NCBI RefSeq assembly: GCF_003063505.1
Contig: NZ_NERW01000001.1
Span: 1,229,546-1,293,545 of the forward strand
Direction of reading: 5' to 3'
DNA length: 64,000 nt
Source of the DNA: Limnohabitans sp. T6-20
GTDB taxonomy: Bacteria; Pseudomonadota; Gammaproteobacteria; Burkholderiales; Burkholderiaceae_C
Within the stretch, counting starts at the first letter, position 1. Each line of letters opens with the position of its first letter. The notes beneath the pieces were generated by a model. The model was not told the DNA's origin and did no database searches. It was given only the letters and a program-made list of their open reading frames with translations. Positions 7,759 to 15,775 of this stretch are shown here, piece after piece. The translations under genes were made by a program, and so were the position numbers.

Positions 7759-9243
7759 TCACGATGCCAACGCATACTCGTGTGATGGCAGGCTCAACAA
7801 GAATACCGTACCTTGTCCAGCCTCGCTCTCAAAGCCCAAATGCCCACGGTGAGACGCCACGATGGACTGACTCAGCCACAGGCCGACGCCCATGCCTTGT
7901 GACTTGGACGTCTTGAACAAGGCAAACACATCCGCTTGCTGTGAAGGGTCGATGCCGCAGCCGTTGTCCGAGATTTTCAAATCCACAAAGCCGGGACGAA
8001 GCTCGCCCGTGATGCGAATGCGCGAAGGCAGCGCTGGCTTTTCGACCAAGGCATCGATCGCATTGTTCAACAAATTGAGCACGACTTGCTGCAGCTGGGT
8101 CACGTCACCCGTCATGGGCAAAGGGGTTTTCAAATCAACGTCCAGCGCAATGCCGCAGCGCTCTGCGCGGGCGCGCACGATGTGGATGACATCCTGCACC
8201 AAGACCGCCAAGTCCATGCGTTCGAATTCGCCCTTGCCCGTGGCAAACATGCTGCGCAAGGTGCGGATGATGGCTGCCGCATGGCGTGTGTCGTCGCGGA
8301 TCAGGGCGGCCAATTTGTTGGCCTCGGCCTCGGCCAAACCGGGGTCATTCTTCTTTCTCAGGTGGGCCTCGATCAACTCGGTCTTGAGCACGATGGTGGT
8401 CAATGGCTGATTCAGTTCATGGGCAATGCTGGCCACCAAGGCCCCCATGCCTGCGCTTTTGTTGGACAGCGTCAACTGGCGGATGATTTCTTCGCGCTCA
8501 CTGAGCAGCGCCGACAAATCTTCGGAGTGTTGCTGGAACAAGGCCGAGCGTTCTTGCTCACGCGCCAGGCCCTGCTCTGCCTGAATCTGGGCTTTGTGCA
8601 TCTGGTCCACAAAAATCTGCATGAAGCCCACACTGAGCATGGTGATGGCGACAAACTGGCCCCCGAACACCACCGCCTGGTCCCAGGACATTTCATACAA
8701 ATCCGTGGCACCCCAACCACCCAAAATGGCGATGGTCTTGATGCCCAGCGTGCTCGCCAGCAACCAGCCCGCAGACTGCACAGCCTTGGAACCAAATGGG
8801 TCATGCGTGGCGGCAATGCGCCGGCCTGAGACCACGTATTCCAGGCAATTGAGGGTGTAAAACCCGTAAAAGAACAAGATCACACCGGCCTCGGAGCCGC
8901 CCGAAAAATAATAGCCATAGGTGGCAAACAGGTACGCCCCATTGAACGAGGCCATGCCCCACAGCCAGCGGCGGTTGGCGGGTCCATCCAAAGATCGCAG
9001 CGCTGCCTGACGCCCGAAATTGCCCAAGGCCATGAACAACACACCCCAGAAAACCACGGCATCGGTGGGCAAGATACCCCGGCAACCCAACACCCAAACC
9101 CCCAGCGCGCTGAAGAGGCCCGAAACACTCCAAATCGTGACCAGGCCGCTGCGGTAGCGCGCCAAGCCATACCAGATGGCTGCATGCAGCATCAGGTAAA
9201 GAAAAGCATCCATCCAGAAGATGGTTTGCACGTCGATGTTCAA
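7759..9243 (-). CDS. Membrane-bound sensor histidine kinase in fdh locus
   Basis: A 494-aa kinase. Residues 10-210 contain about six hydrophobic segments with no large periplasmic loop, so it probably senses a membrane or intracellular signal. A coiled-coil stretch (about 215-260) leads to the H box ASIAHELNQPLTTI with His275, then the N box (NLLNNAIDAL) and G1/G2 boxes (DNGCGID, GMGVGLWLS). I chose TTG at 9243 because GGGGGA lies six to seven bases upstream, while frame extension to 9303 would run through a strong hairpin. No response regulator gene is adjacent, so its partner is elsewhere. Lying between two formate dehydrogenase units, it may sense formate or redox state; that is inference. 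Confidence 0.85.
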   Translation of the reverse strand: MNIDVQTIFWMDAFLYLMLHAAIWYGLARYRSGLVTIWSVSGLFSALGVWVLGCRGILPTDAVVFWGVLFMALGNFGRQAALRSLDGPANRRWLWGMASFNGAYLFATYGYYFSGGSEAGVILFFYGFYTLNCLEYVVSGRRIAATHDPFGSKAVQSAGWLLASTLGIKTIAILGGWGATDLYEMSWDQAVVFGGQFVAITMLSVGFMQIFVDQMHKAQIQAEQGLAREQERSALFQQHSEDLSALLSEREEIIRQLTLSNKSAGMGALVASIAHELNQPLTTIVLKTELIEAHLRKKNDPGLAEAEANKLAALIRDDTRHAAAIIRTLRSMFATGKGEFERMDLAVLVQDVIHIVRARAERCGIALDVDLKTPLPMTGDVTQLQQVVLNLLNNAIDALVEKPALPSRIRITGELRPGFVDLKISDNGCGIDPSQQADVFALFKTSKSQGMGVGLWLSQSIVASHRGHLGFESEAGQGTVFLLSLPSHEYALAS

Positions 9244-9275
9244 GCGAAATCCCCCGGCCAGCGGTCTGTGTGAAA

Positions 9276-9306
9276 CCCTTGTGCTGCAAGGTGTGCAGCA
9301 CAAGGG
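9276..9306 (-). terminator. 13-bp hairpin between fdsA-like gene and kinase gene
   Basis: Perfect inverted repeat: CCCTTGTGCTGCA pairs with TGCAGCACAAGGG around a 5-nt loop, 16 bp after the formate dehydrogenase alpha stop. On the minus strand it is followed only by GGGTTTC, a poor U tract, so it may attenuate transcription or stabilise the upstream mRNA rather than terminate fully. It marks the boundary between the soluble and the exported formate dehydrogenase units. Confidence 0.7.
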
Positions 9307-9321
9307 ATGGACAGCGCCGGA

Positions 9322-12108
9322 TTATGAGGGCTGCAGCGCCGAGACCCGAACCGCGCAGTATTTGAACTCCGGGATCTTGCCAAACGGATCGAGCGCGGCG
9401 TTGGTCAGCTCGTTGGCTGCCGCCTCCACATAGGCGAAGGGCATGAACACCGCGCCTTGTGGCGTGCCATCGTCACGGCGCAGTTGCAGCACCACCTCGC
9501 CACGGCGTGAGGCAACGCGCACATGCTGCCCGGCCTGCAGCCCCAGCCGGGCGAGGTCGGCACCGCACATCGAGGCTGTGGCCGCAGGCTCCAGCGCGTC
9601 GAGCACCGTGGCGCGGCGCGTCATGCTACCGGTATGCCAGTGCTCCAGTTGCCGCCCGGTGATCAGCACCATCGGGTACTCTGCATCGGGCTGCTCGTTG
9701 GCCGGGATCAGGCTGGCGGGCACCAAGCGCACACGGCCGTCTGCCGTCGGGAAGTGGTCATGGAAGACGATGGGCTGGCCCGGATCATCGGCGCTCACGC
9801 ACGGGTACGTGACCGAGCCTGCGTTCAGGCGCGCCCAGTCGATGCCGCCAATGGCCGGGGCCATGGCCTGGCGCATTTCTTCATAAACCTCGGCCACACC
9901 CTCGTGCTCGCCTGCGTAGTGCCAGTTCAGGCCCATGCGCTGGGCGATCTGCTGGATGATCCAGAGGTCGGGTTTGGCCTCGCCCGGCGGCAGCACGGCC
10001 TGGCGGCCCATCTGCACCGTGCGGTCGGTGTTGCTGACGGTGCCGGTCTTCTCGGGCCAAGCGCTGGCGGGCAGCACCACATCGGCCAGCCAAGCGGTTT
10101 CGGTCAAGAAGATGTCCTGCACCACCAGGTGCTGCAAACTGGCCAGCGCATGACGCGCATGGTTCAAGTCCGGGTCGCTCATGGCTGGGTTCTCGCCCAT
10201 GATGTACATGCCGCGCACCTTGTGCGGGTCGCTGTCTGGCGCCAGCGCCTTGTGCATGATCTCGACCACGGTGTAGCCGGGTTGGTCATCGAGCTTCGTG
10301 TCCCAAAACTTTTCAAACCAGTCATGCGCCGACTTGTCGGTCACCCGCTGGTAGTTGGGGTACATCATCGGGATCAGGCCCGCATCGCTCGCGCCTTGCA
10401 CATTGTTCTGACCACGCAGCGGGTGCAGGCCCGTGCCGGGGCGGCCGATCTGGCCGGTGATGCTGGCCAGCGCAATCAGGCAGCGCACGTTGTCGGTGCC
10501 GTGCACGTGCTGGCTCACGCCCATGCCCCACAAAATCATGGCGGCTTTGGCCGTGGCATAGGCCCGGGCCACCTCGCGGATGGTGTCTGCCGGAATGCCA
10601 CAAATGGCGCTCATGGCTTCGGGCGTGAAGTCCTGCACATGGGCCTTGAGTTCGGCCACGTTGTCGGCGCGTTCCTTCAAGAACGCTTCATTGCACAGCC
10701 CCTCATGCACGATGACGTGCAGCATGGCGTTGAGCAAGGCCACATCGGTGTCGGCCTTGAACTGCAAGTTGCGCCAGGTGTGGCGGCCGATGTCGGTGAT
10801 GCGGGGGTCGGCCAAAACGATACGGGTGCCGCGCTGGGCGGCGTTTTTCATCCAGCTGGCGGCCACCGGGTGGTTGGCCGTGGGATTGGAGCCGATCACG
10901 ATGATGAGGTCGGAGTGCTCGACATCGCGCACCGGGTTGCTCACTGCGCCCGAGCCCACGCCTTCGAGCAGCGCGGCCACGCTGGACGCGTGGCACAGGC
11001 GCGTGCAGTGGTCCACGTTGTTGCTGCCAAAGCCAGTGCGCACCAGCTTCTGGAACAAATAGGCCTCTTCGTTGCTGCCTTTGGCGGAGCCAAAACCGGC
11101 GAGGGATTTGGGGCCGTACGCTTGCCACAATGCGTTGAGCGGCTGTGTTGCCAGATCGAGCGCTTCTTCCCAGGACGCTTCGCGGAAGACTTCGCGCCAA
11201 TCGGTTTGGCCATCCAGCAAGGACACGTCTTTGGCCACACCTGCTTTGCGGATCAGTGGCTGGGTGATGCGGTCCGGGCTGTGGATGTAGTCCATGCCAA
11301 AGCGGCCCTTGACGCACAAACGCCCTTCGTTGGCCGGGCCTTCGCGGCCTTGGACGCTGATGATTTTTTCATCTTTGACTTGGTAGGTGACCAGGCAACC
11401 CACGCCGCAAAACGGGCAGACGGAGTCCACATCACGGTCCACCTTTTGCGGGCCGATGTGGCTCTTGGGCATGAGCGCACCGGTGGGGCAGGCCTGCACA
11501 CATTCGCCGCAACCCACGCAGCTGCTGCCGCCCATCGGGTCGGCCAGGTCAAACACCACCTGGGTGTGTGCACCCCTGAAGGCCAGACCGATCACGTCGT
11601 TGACTTGCAGATCACGGCAAGCGCGTTCGCAGCGGTTGCACTGGATGCAGGCGTCCAGGTTCACGGCCATGGCCGGGTGCGACAGGTCGGCGGGCACCGT
11701 CTCACGTTTGAGCGCGGCCAATGCAGGGCGCACCTGCACGCCATGGTGCTCGGCCCACTGACTCAGTTCGCCATGCGGGGCCTCGGCGCGGTCATCCAGC
11801 CATTTGTGGCCCTGCTCGGGCAGGTCGGCCAGCAGCATCTCCAGCACCATCTTCTGGCTTTTGACGGCGCGCTCGCTGTCGGTGCGCACCTGCATGCCAG
11901 GCGTGGCGCTGCGGCAGCAGCTCGGAGCCAGGGTGCGCTCACCAGCGACCTCGACCACGCAAGCGCGGCAATTGCCGTCGGGCGCCAGGCCCTCCTTGTG
12001 GCACAGGTGCGGAATGGCGATGCCCAAATCCTTGGCGATGTTGAAAATGCTTTTCCCGGCAGGCGCTTCAACCGATTGGCCATTGAGGGTGAATTGAACC
12101 TTGCTCAT
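9322..12108 (-). CDS. NAD-dependent formate dehydrogenase, catalytic alpha subunit (FdsA/Fdh1A-like)
   Basis: A 928-aa cytoplasmic molybdo/tungsto-enzyme oxidising formate. Domains in order: a NuoG-like 2Fe-2S region (Cys36, 47, 50, 64), a CxxCxxxC site (154-164), another 4Fe-4S site (CVGCGECVQACP, 197-208), the bis-MGD domain with its own cluster (CPFCGVGC, 231-238), and Cys372 (RLCHASSV) as the active-site ligand in place of selenocysteine. No Tat signal is present. The ATG at 12108 has GAGGGG upstream; a 35-codon extension would run into a REP-like repeat. It follows the fused NuoE/NuoF-like gene across a 121-bp gap that holds the repeat. Together they should pass electrons from formate to NAD+. 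Confidence 0.92.
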   Translation of the reverse strand: MSKVQFTLNGQSVEAPAGKSIFNIAKDLGIAIPHLCHKEGLAPDGNCRACVVEVAGERTLAPSCCRSATPGMQVRTDSERAVKSQKMVLEMLLADLPEQGHKWLDDRAEAPHGELSQWAEHHGVQVRPALAALKRETVPADLSHPAMAVNLDACIQCNRCERACRDLQVNDVIGLAFRGAHTQVVFDLADPMGGSSCVGCGECVQACPTGALMPKSHIGPQKVDRDVDSVCPFCGVGCLVTYQVKDEKIISVQGREGPANEGRLCVKGRFGMDYIHSPDRITQPLIRKAGVAKDVSLLDGQTDWREVFREASWEEALDLATQPLNALWQAYGPKSLAGFGSAKGSNEEAYLFQKLVRTGFGSNNVDHCTRLCHASSVAALLEGVGSGAVSNPVRDVEHSDLIIVIGSNPTANHPVAASWMKNAAQRGTRIVLADPRITDIGRHTWRNLQFKADTDVALLNAMLHVIVHEGLCNEAFLKERADNVAELKAHVQDFTPEAMSAICGIPADTIREVARAYATAKAAMILWGMGVSQHVHGTDNVRCLIALASITGQIGRPGTGLHPLRGQNNVQGASDAGLIPMMYPNYQRVTDKSAHDWFEKFWDTKLDDQPGYTVVEIMHKALAPDSDPHKVRGMYIMGENPAMSDPDLNHARHALASLQHLVVQDIFLTETAWLADVVLPASAWPEKTGTVSNTDRTVQMGRQAVLPPGEAKPDLWIIQQIAQRMGLNWHYAGEHEGVAEVYEEMRQAMAPAIGGIDWARLNAGSVTYPCVSADDPGQPIVFHDHFPTADGRVRLVPASLIPANEQPDAEYPMVLITGRQLEHWHTGSMTRRATVLDALEPAATASMCGADLARLGLQAGQHVRVASRRGEVVLQLRRDDGTPQGAVFMPFAYVEAAANELTNAALDPFGKIPEFKYCAVRVSALQPS

Positions 12109-12138
12109 GCCATGCCCCTCACCGCACCTAAAAATCCC

Positions 12139-12214
12139 TGTAGGAGGCTGCCCCTGCAGCCGAATGGCTGATGTGGCTCCGGCTGACATTCGCGAGCGGG
12201 GGCTCGCTCCCACA
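12139..12214. repeat. REP-like paired hairpin, copy A
   Basis: Module X (TGTAGGAGGCTGCCCCTGCA..., stem GGCTGC/GCAGCC) is followed by module Y in inverted orientation (stem GCGAGC/GCTCGC, ending CTCCCAC). The layout matches copy B at 14015-14092. It lies between the two subunit genes of the soluble formate dehydrogenase, where it could stabilise or punctuate the message. No protein is encoded. Confidence 0.8.
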
Positions 12215-12229
12215 ACACATCACGGCACA

Positions 12230-13954
12230 TCATGCGGCCCCCACTTCATGCGGAAAGTAGTCCAGCACACATCGGATCGGATTCGGCGCGGCCTGACCCA
12301 AGCCGCAGATGGACGCATCTCCCATGACTTGCGCCAAATCTTGCAGGGTGTCGGCATCCCAGGTAGTCGCTGTCATCAATTGGGCGGCCTTGTCGGTGCC
12401 CACGCGACAGGGTGTGCATTGGCCGCAGCTCTCGTGCGCAAAAAAGCGCATCACGTTCAGCGCCGCATCGCGGGCGCTGTCGTGTTGGCCGAGCACCATC
12501 ACGGCGGCCGAACCGATGAAGCAGCCGTGCGGCTGCAGCGTGTCAAAGTCCAGCGGCACATCGGCCAAGCGCGCCGGCAAGATGCCGCCGCTGGCACCAC
12601 CAGGCAGGTAAGCGTAGAGCGTGTGGCCTTCGGCCATGCCGCCGCAGTATTCATCCACCAGTTCGCGCAAGGTGATACCCGCTGGCGCGAGCTTGACGCC
12701 CGGCTGCTTGACGCGGCCGCTCACACTAAAACGGCGCAGGCCTTTACGGCCATGGCGTCCGTGCGCTGCATAGCTGTCTGCGCCTTGCTCCAGCAATTCG
12801 CGAATCCAGTAAAGGGTCTCGAAGTTGTGCTCCAGCGTCGGGTGACCGAACAGGCCCACCTCGGCGATGTAGGGCGGGCGCAGGCGCGGCTCGCCACGCT
12901 TGCCCTCAATGCTCTCGATCATGGCCGACTCTTCGCCGCAGATGTAGGCCCCTGCGCCCCGACGCAATTCGATGCGCGGCAAGGCACATGGCGGGTTGGC
13001 ACGCAAATCGGCCAGCGCTTGCGTGAGCAGCACGCGTGCTTCGTGGTACTCGTCGCGCAAGTAAATGTAGACCGCCTCGCAGCCCACCACGCTGGCGGCG
13101 ATCAGCACGCCCTCCAGAAAACGGTGCGGATCGGCCTCCAGACAAGTGCGGTCCTTGAAGGTGCCGGGCTCGCCCTCGTCGATGTTCACGGCCATCAGGC
13201 GTGGGCCAGGCTGGCTGCGCACGATGCGCCATTTGCGGCCTGCCGGGAAGCCTGCGCCACCCAGGCCACGTAAGCCTGATGACTCCAGCACCTGGATGAC
13301 CGATTCAGCCTCGCGCTCTCCTGAAGCGACTTGCCGTGCCAGCCGATAGCCCCCGGCTTGCAGGTAGGCGGCCATGCCGATGGCGTCGGGCAGTGCGTTG
13401 GGCGTGGTCTGGTTCTGGACCACGCGCTGCGCAACCGTTTCAGCCGTCGCGCAGGCCACCGCCTGCTGGCCCACTTGTGCGGCGGGTGCCTGCTCGCAGC
13501 GACCGAGGCAGGGTACGTTAACAACCTGCACATCACCCGTCAGATCGCGCTGCAGCTGACGCAGCAGCGTGTCGCTGCCCGCGAGGCTGCAGCTCAGGCT
13601 GTCGCACACCCGCACGGTGATGCGTGGGGCAACAACATCGTCTTTGAGTATCTGGAAGTGGTGGTAAAACGAGGCCACCTCGAAGACCTCCACCACCGAC
13701 AGCCGCATCTCGGCCGCCAGCGCCACGATGTGGCGCTCGAACAGACCATGGAAATGGTCGTTGAGCACATGCAGGTGCTCGATCAGCAGATCGCGGCGGT
13801 GGCCGTCTTCAGGCACGGGCCCGATCAGGGCCTGCAATTCAGCTCGGGCGTCGTCCGTGGCTTGTCGGCCCTTGAGTTGCGAGCGGGGCTTTCGCAGCGC
13901 TTCACGCACCTGTTTCAGTTCAATGCGTGTTTCAGAAGTTGTGTTGGTCTGCAT
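12230..13954 (-). CDS. Fused NuoE/NuoF-like formate dehydrogenase subunit (FdsGB, Fdh1B-like)
   Basis: A 574-aa diaphorase subunit. Residues 1 to about 170 are NuoE/FdsG-like with 2Fe-2S cysteines (RVCDSLSC and VPCLGRCEQAP). From about 190 it is NuoF/FdsB-like: GLRGLGGAGFPAGRKW (NADH/FMN site), GAGAYICGEESAMIESIEGK (FMN binding), and a C-terminal 4Fe-4S site (ESCGQCTPCRVG with SICGLG). In Cupriavidus-type enzymes these parts are two genes (fdsG, fdsB); the fused form and length resemble Fdh1B of Methylobacterium. It accepts electrons from the alpha subunit and reduces NAD+. It is the first fds gene, separated from boxA by 189 bp holding repeat B. Gene symbols are withheld because of the fusion. 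Confidence 0.9.
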   Translation of the reverse strand: MQTNTTSETRIELKQVREALRKPRSQLKGRQATDDARAELQALIGPVPEDGHRRDLLIEHLHVLNDHFHGLFERHIVALAAEMRLSVVEVFEVASFYHHFQILKDDVVAPRITVRVCDSLSCSLAGSDTLLRQLQRDLTGDVQVVNVPCLGRCEQAPAAQVGQQAVACATAETVAQRVVQNQTTPNALPDAIGMAAYLQAGGYRLARQVASGEREAESVIQVLESSGLRGLGGAGFPAGRKWRIVRSQPGPRLMAVNIDEGEPGTFKDRTCLEADPHRFLEGVLIAASVVGCEAVYIYLRDEYHEARVLLTQALADLRANPPCALPRIELRRGAGAYICGEESAMIESIEGKRGEPRLRPPYIAEVGLFGHPTLEHNFETLYWIRELLEQGADSYAAHGRHGRKGLRRFSVSGRVKQPGVKLAPAGITLRELVDEYCGGMAEGHTLYAYLPGGASGGILPARLADVPLDFDTLQPHGCFIGSAAVMVLGQHDSARDAALNVMRFFAHESCGQCTPCRVGTDKAAQLMTATTWDADTLQDLAQVMGDASICGLGQAAPNPIRCVLDYFPHEVGAA

Positions 13955-14014
13955 GGCTTATGTCTCGGTCAAACGCGCCCAGAAATGTGTATTGACTCAT
14001 CACAGCCAAGTATC

Positions 14015-14092
14015 TGTGGGAGGCTGCCCCTGCAGCCGAATGCTGGCATTGGCGGCAAAGGCAACCCTTCGCGAGCGGGGGCTCGCTCCCAC
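14015..14092. repeat. REP-like paired hairpin, copy B
   Basis: Starts TGTGGGAGGCTGCCCCTGCA (module X, stem GGCTGC/GCAGCC) and ends with inverted module Y (GCGAGC-GGGG-GCTCGC then TCCCAC). It nearly matches copy A, with a different spacer. It occupies most of the 189-bp gap between boxA and the formate dehydrogenase genes, so any fds promoter must sit beside it. Confidence 0.8.
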
Positions 14093-14143
14093 CTCAACAG
14101 ATCAGGAGACAGCCAGTTCACCGGCACACCCCTTTTCCAAAAA

Positions 14144-15436
14144 TCAATAAGTCTCGAGGTGCAGGCGGCCTTCTTTTTTCAGGGCCGTGCCGATGTTGTC
14201 CCAGTCCAGTCCGGCGTTTTGCGCGATATCACGCAAGGCCATGACCACGCCCTCTTCCATGCTTTTCAGGCCACACACATAAAAACAGGTGTTGCCGTCT
14301 TTGAGCAAAGAGGCCACATCGGCGGCGCGGTCACGCAAGGCGTCTTGCACATAGCGTTTGGTCTTGCCTTCTTCACGCGAGAAGGCGAATTCGATGTCGA
14401 TGAAGTCTTTGGGCAGGTTGTTCAGCGGGCCAAAGTAGGGCAGCTCAGAGGGCGTGCGGGCACCGAAAAAAAGCATCAGCTTGCCGCCCTCGAACTTGCC
14501 GCTGGCACGCAGGCGGCGACGCCATTCGGTCATGGCGCGCATGGGGGCAGAACCTGTGCCCGTGCAGATCATGACGATGTTGCTCTTGGGGTGGTTGGGC
14601 ATCAGGAAGCTGGCGCCAAACGGGCCGATCACCTGCACCTTGTCGCCCACATTGAGGTCGCACATGTAGTTGGAACCAACGCCGCGAACAGGCTTGCCGT
14701 CGTGGTCTTCGAGCACGCGCTTGATGGTCAGCGACAGGTTGTTGTGGCCAGGGCGCTCGCCATTGCGGGGGCTGGCGATGGAGTACTGGCGCGCATGGTG
14801 CGGCTTGCCTTTGGCGTCTTCGCCAGGGGGCAAGATGCCGATTGACTGGCCTTCCAGCACCGGGAAAGGCAGGTTGCCGAAGTCGAGCACGATGTGGTGG
14901 GTGTCGTAGTCTTTCCCGACTTCGGTCACGCGCAGGTTGCCGGTGACGGTGGCGGTGATGGTTTTGTCTTGCGCCTTGGGGCCATAAAGGTTGGTGTAGG
15001 CGTGCGCGGCAGACCAAGGGGGAATGGTCGCCCCGAAATGGGCTGAGTTGAAACCCGAAGCAGCGGCGGTGCTGGCAGCCGATGACGAAGAAGCTGCGGC
15101 CTGCACAGCGGCTTGTGCTTCTTGTTCTGCAGCACCGGTATCGCCACCAGCGGCAGCCAGTTCTTCGGCGCTCAGCTCAGCAGGCAGTTCGTCCCACTTG
15201 AGTTGTTCTTCGATGCTGTAGGCCCTGGCCTTGGGCATCATGCGCCAGTTGTCAATCGAGCCTGTGGGGCAAGGCGAGATGCAGTCCATGCAGAGGTTGC
15301 AGATGTCGGCCTTGACCACGTAGTTGAGCGAGTCGTGCGTGATCGCGCCCACCGGGCAGATCGCTTCGCAGGTGTTGCAGCGGATGCAGATCTCGGGGTC
15401 AATGACGTGCTGTTTGATCAGGATGTCTGTGCTCAT
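14144..15436 (-). CDS. boxA: Benzoyl-CoA 2,3-epoxidase reductase component BoxA
   Basis: A 430-aa flavin/iron-sulfur reductase that feeds NADPH electrons to the diiron epoxidase BoxB. Two 4Fe-4S motifs open the protein (C17-C20-C23-C27 and C46-C49-C52-C56). An Ala/Ser/Glu-rich linker of about 60 residues follows, then a ferredoxin-NADP reductase module with [11 protein letters not shown] (FAD) and [12 protein letters not shown] (NADP). The C-terminus [14 protein letters not shown] is typical of FNR-type enzymes. I chose the ATG at 15436, which has AGGAGG nine bases upstream; an open extension to 15610 is an artefact of hairpin DNA. Third gene of the boxC-boxB-boxA run. Confidence 0.95.
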   Translation of the reverse strand: MSTDILIKQHVIDPEICIRCNTCEAICPVGAITHDSLNYVVKADICNLCMDCISPCPTGSIDNWRMMPKARAYSIEEQLKWDELPAELSAEELAAAGGDTGAAEQEAQAAVQAAASSSSAASTAAASGFNSAHFGATIPPWSAAHAYTNLYGPKAQDKTITATVTGNLRVTEVGKDYDTHHIVLDFGNLPFPVLEGQSIGILPPGEDAKGKPHHARQYSIASPRNGERPGHNNLSLTIKRVLEDHDGKPVRGVGSNYMCDLNVGDKVQVIGPFGASFLMPNHPKSNIVMICTGTGSAPMRAMTEWRRRLRASGKFEGGKLMLFFGARTPSELPYFGPLNNLPKDFIDIEFAFSREEGKTKRYVQDALRDRAADVASLLKDGNTCFYVCGLKSMEEGVVMALRDIAQNAGLDWDNIGTALKKEGRLHLETY

Positions 15437-15524
15437 GGAATGCCTCCTCAGGCTTTCGGTGTTGTGTTCTGTGTCTGTCGTGAACTGCGGCTGCGGTGTT
15501 CTGGGTCTGCATAGACCGCTGCGC

Positions 15525-15588
15525 GATGGCTTGGGGCGGGACGCCTCATACTGGGGTACCAGAAATCGGCGCCCCGCCCCAAGCCATC
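15525..15588. repeat. Hairpin 1 of boxB-boxA gap (21-bp stem)
   Basis: Left arm 15525-15545 and right arm 15568-15588 pair over 21 bp with one mismatch; the stem is GC-rich (TTGGGGCGGG / CCCGCCCCAA core). The 22-nt loop contains CTGGGGTACCAGAAATC, which with the first base of the right arm gives 18 nt (15551-15568) perfectly complementary to the loop of hairpin 2. It lies 89 bp upstream of the boxA start on the transcribed strand. Confidence 0.85.
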
Positions 15589-15651
15589 CCACAGCTGAAA
15601 ACCGTTTCAAGCCTTGGCAGTCTACAGGCGTTTACGGACCGCAAACACCAT

Positions 15652-15729
15652 GCAGTTGACAGAGGAAGGGGCGGGTGACGATTTCTGGTACCCCAGCATA
15701 AGGAACCCGCCCCTTCCTCTGTCAACTGC
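15652..15729. repeat. Hairpin 2 of boxB-boxA gap (25-bp perfect stem)
   Basis: Arms 15652-15676 and 15705-15729 are perfectly complementary over 25 bp (core GAGGAAGGGGCGGGT). The 28-nt loop contains CGATTTCTGGTACCCCAG (15679-15696), the reverse complement of the loop core of hairpin 1. It begins 46 bp after the boxB stop on the minus strand. Stems differ in sequence from hairpin 1 but share GGGGCGGG, so the two look like inverted, diverged copies of one element with a conserved loop. Confidence 0.88.
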
Positions 15730-15775
15730 CGCCCCCGCAACAGCAGAGGCAGCAGTCGATCAAAAGTTCAACGCA

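Larger units (their letters stand above)
15437..15775. other. 339-bp boxB-boxA intergenic region with two long hairpins
   Basis: The only gap above 300 bp in the window. It contains two separate long stem-loops (listed individually) whose loops are mutually complementary. No ribosome site with a plausible frame was found. Open frames crossing it on both strands are translations of the palindromes. Confidence 0.8.

Noticed and set aside
9523..12171. 882-aa open frame on the plus strand opposite the soluble formate dehydrogenase alpha gene
   Set aside because: High-GC antisense artefact; the opposite strand carries complete, motif-rich catalytic domains.
15437..15610. 58-codon N-terminal extension of boxA
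   Set aside because: It is translated from hairpin 1 DNA; the ATG at 15436 has AGGAGG and matches the BoxA start.
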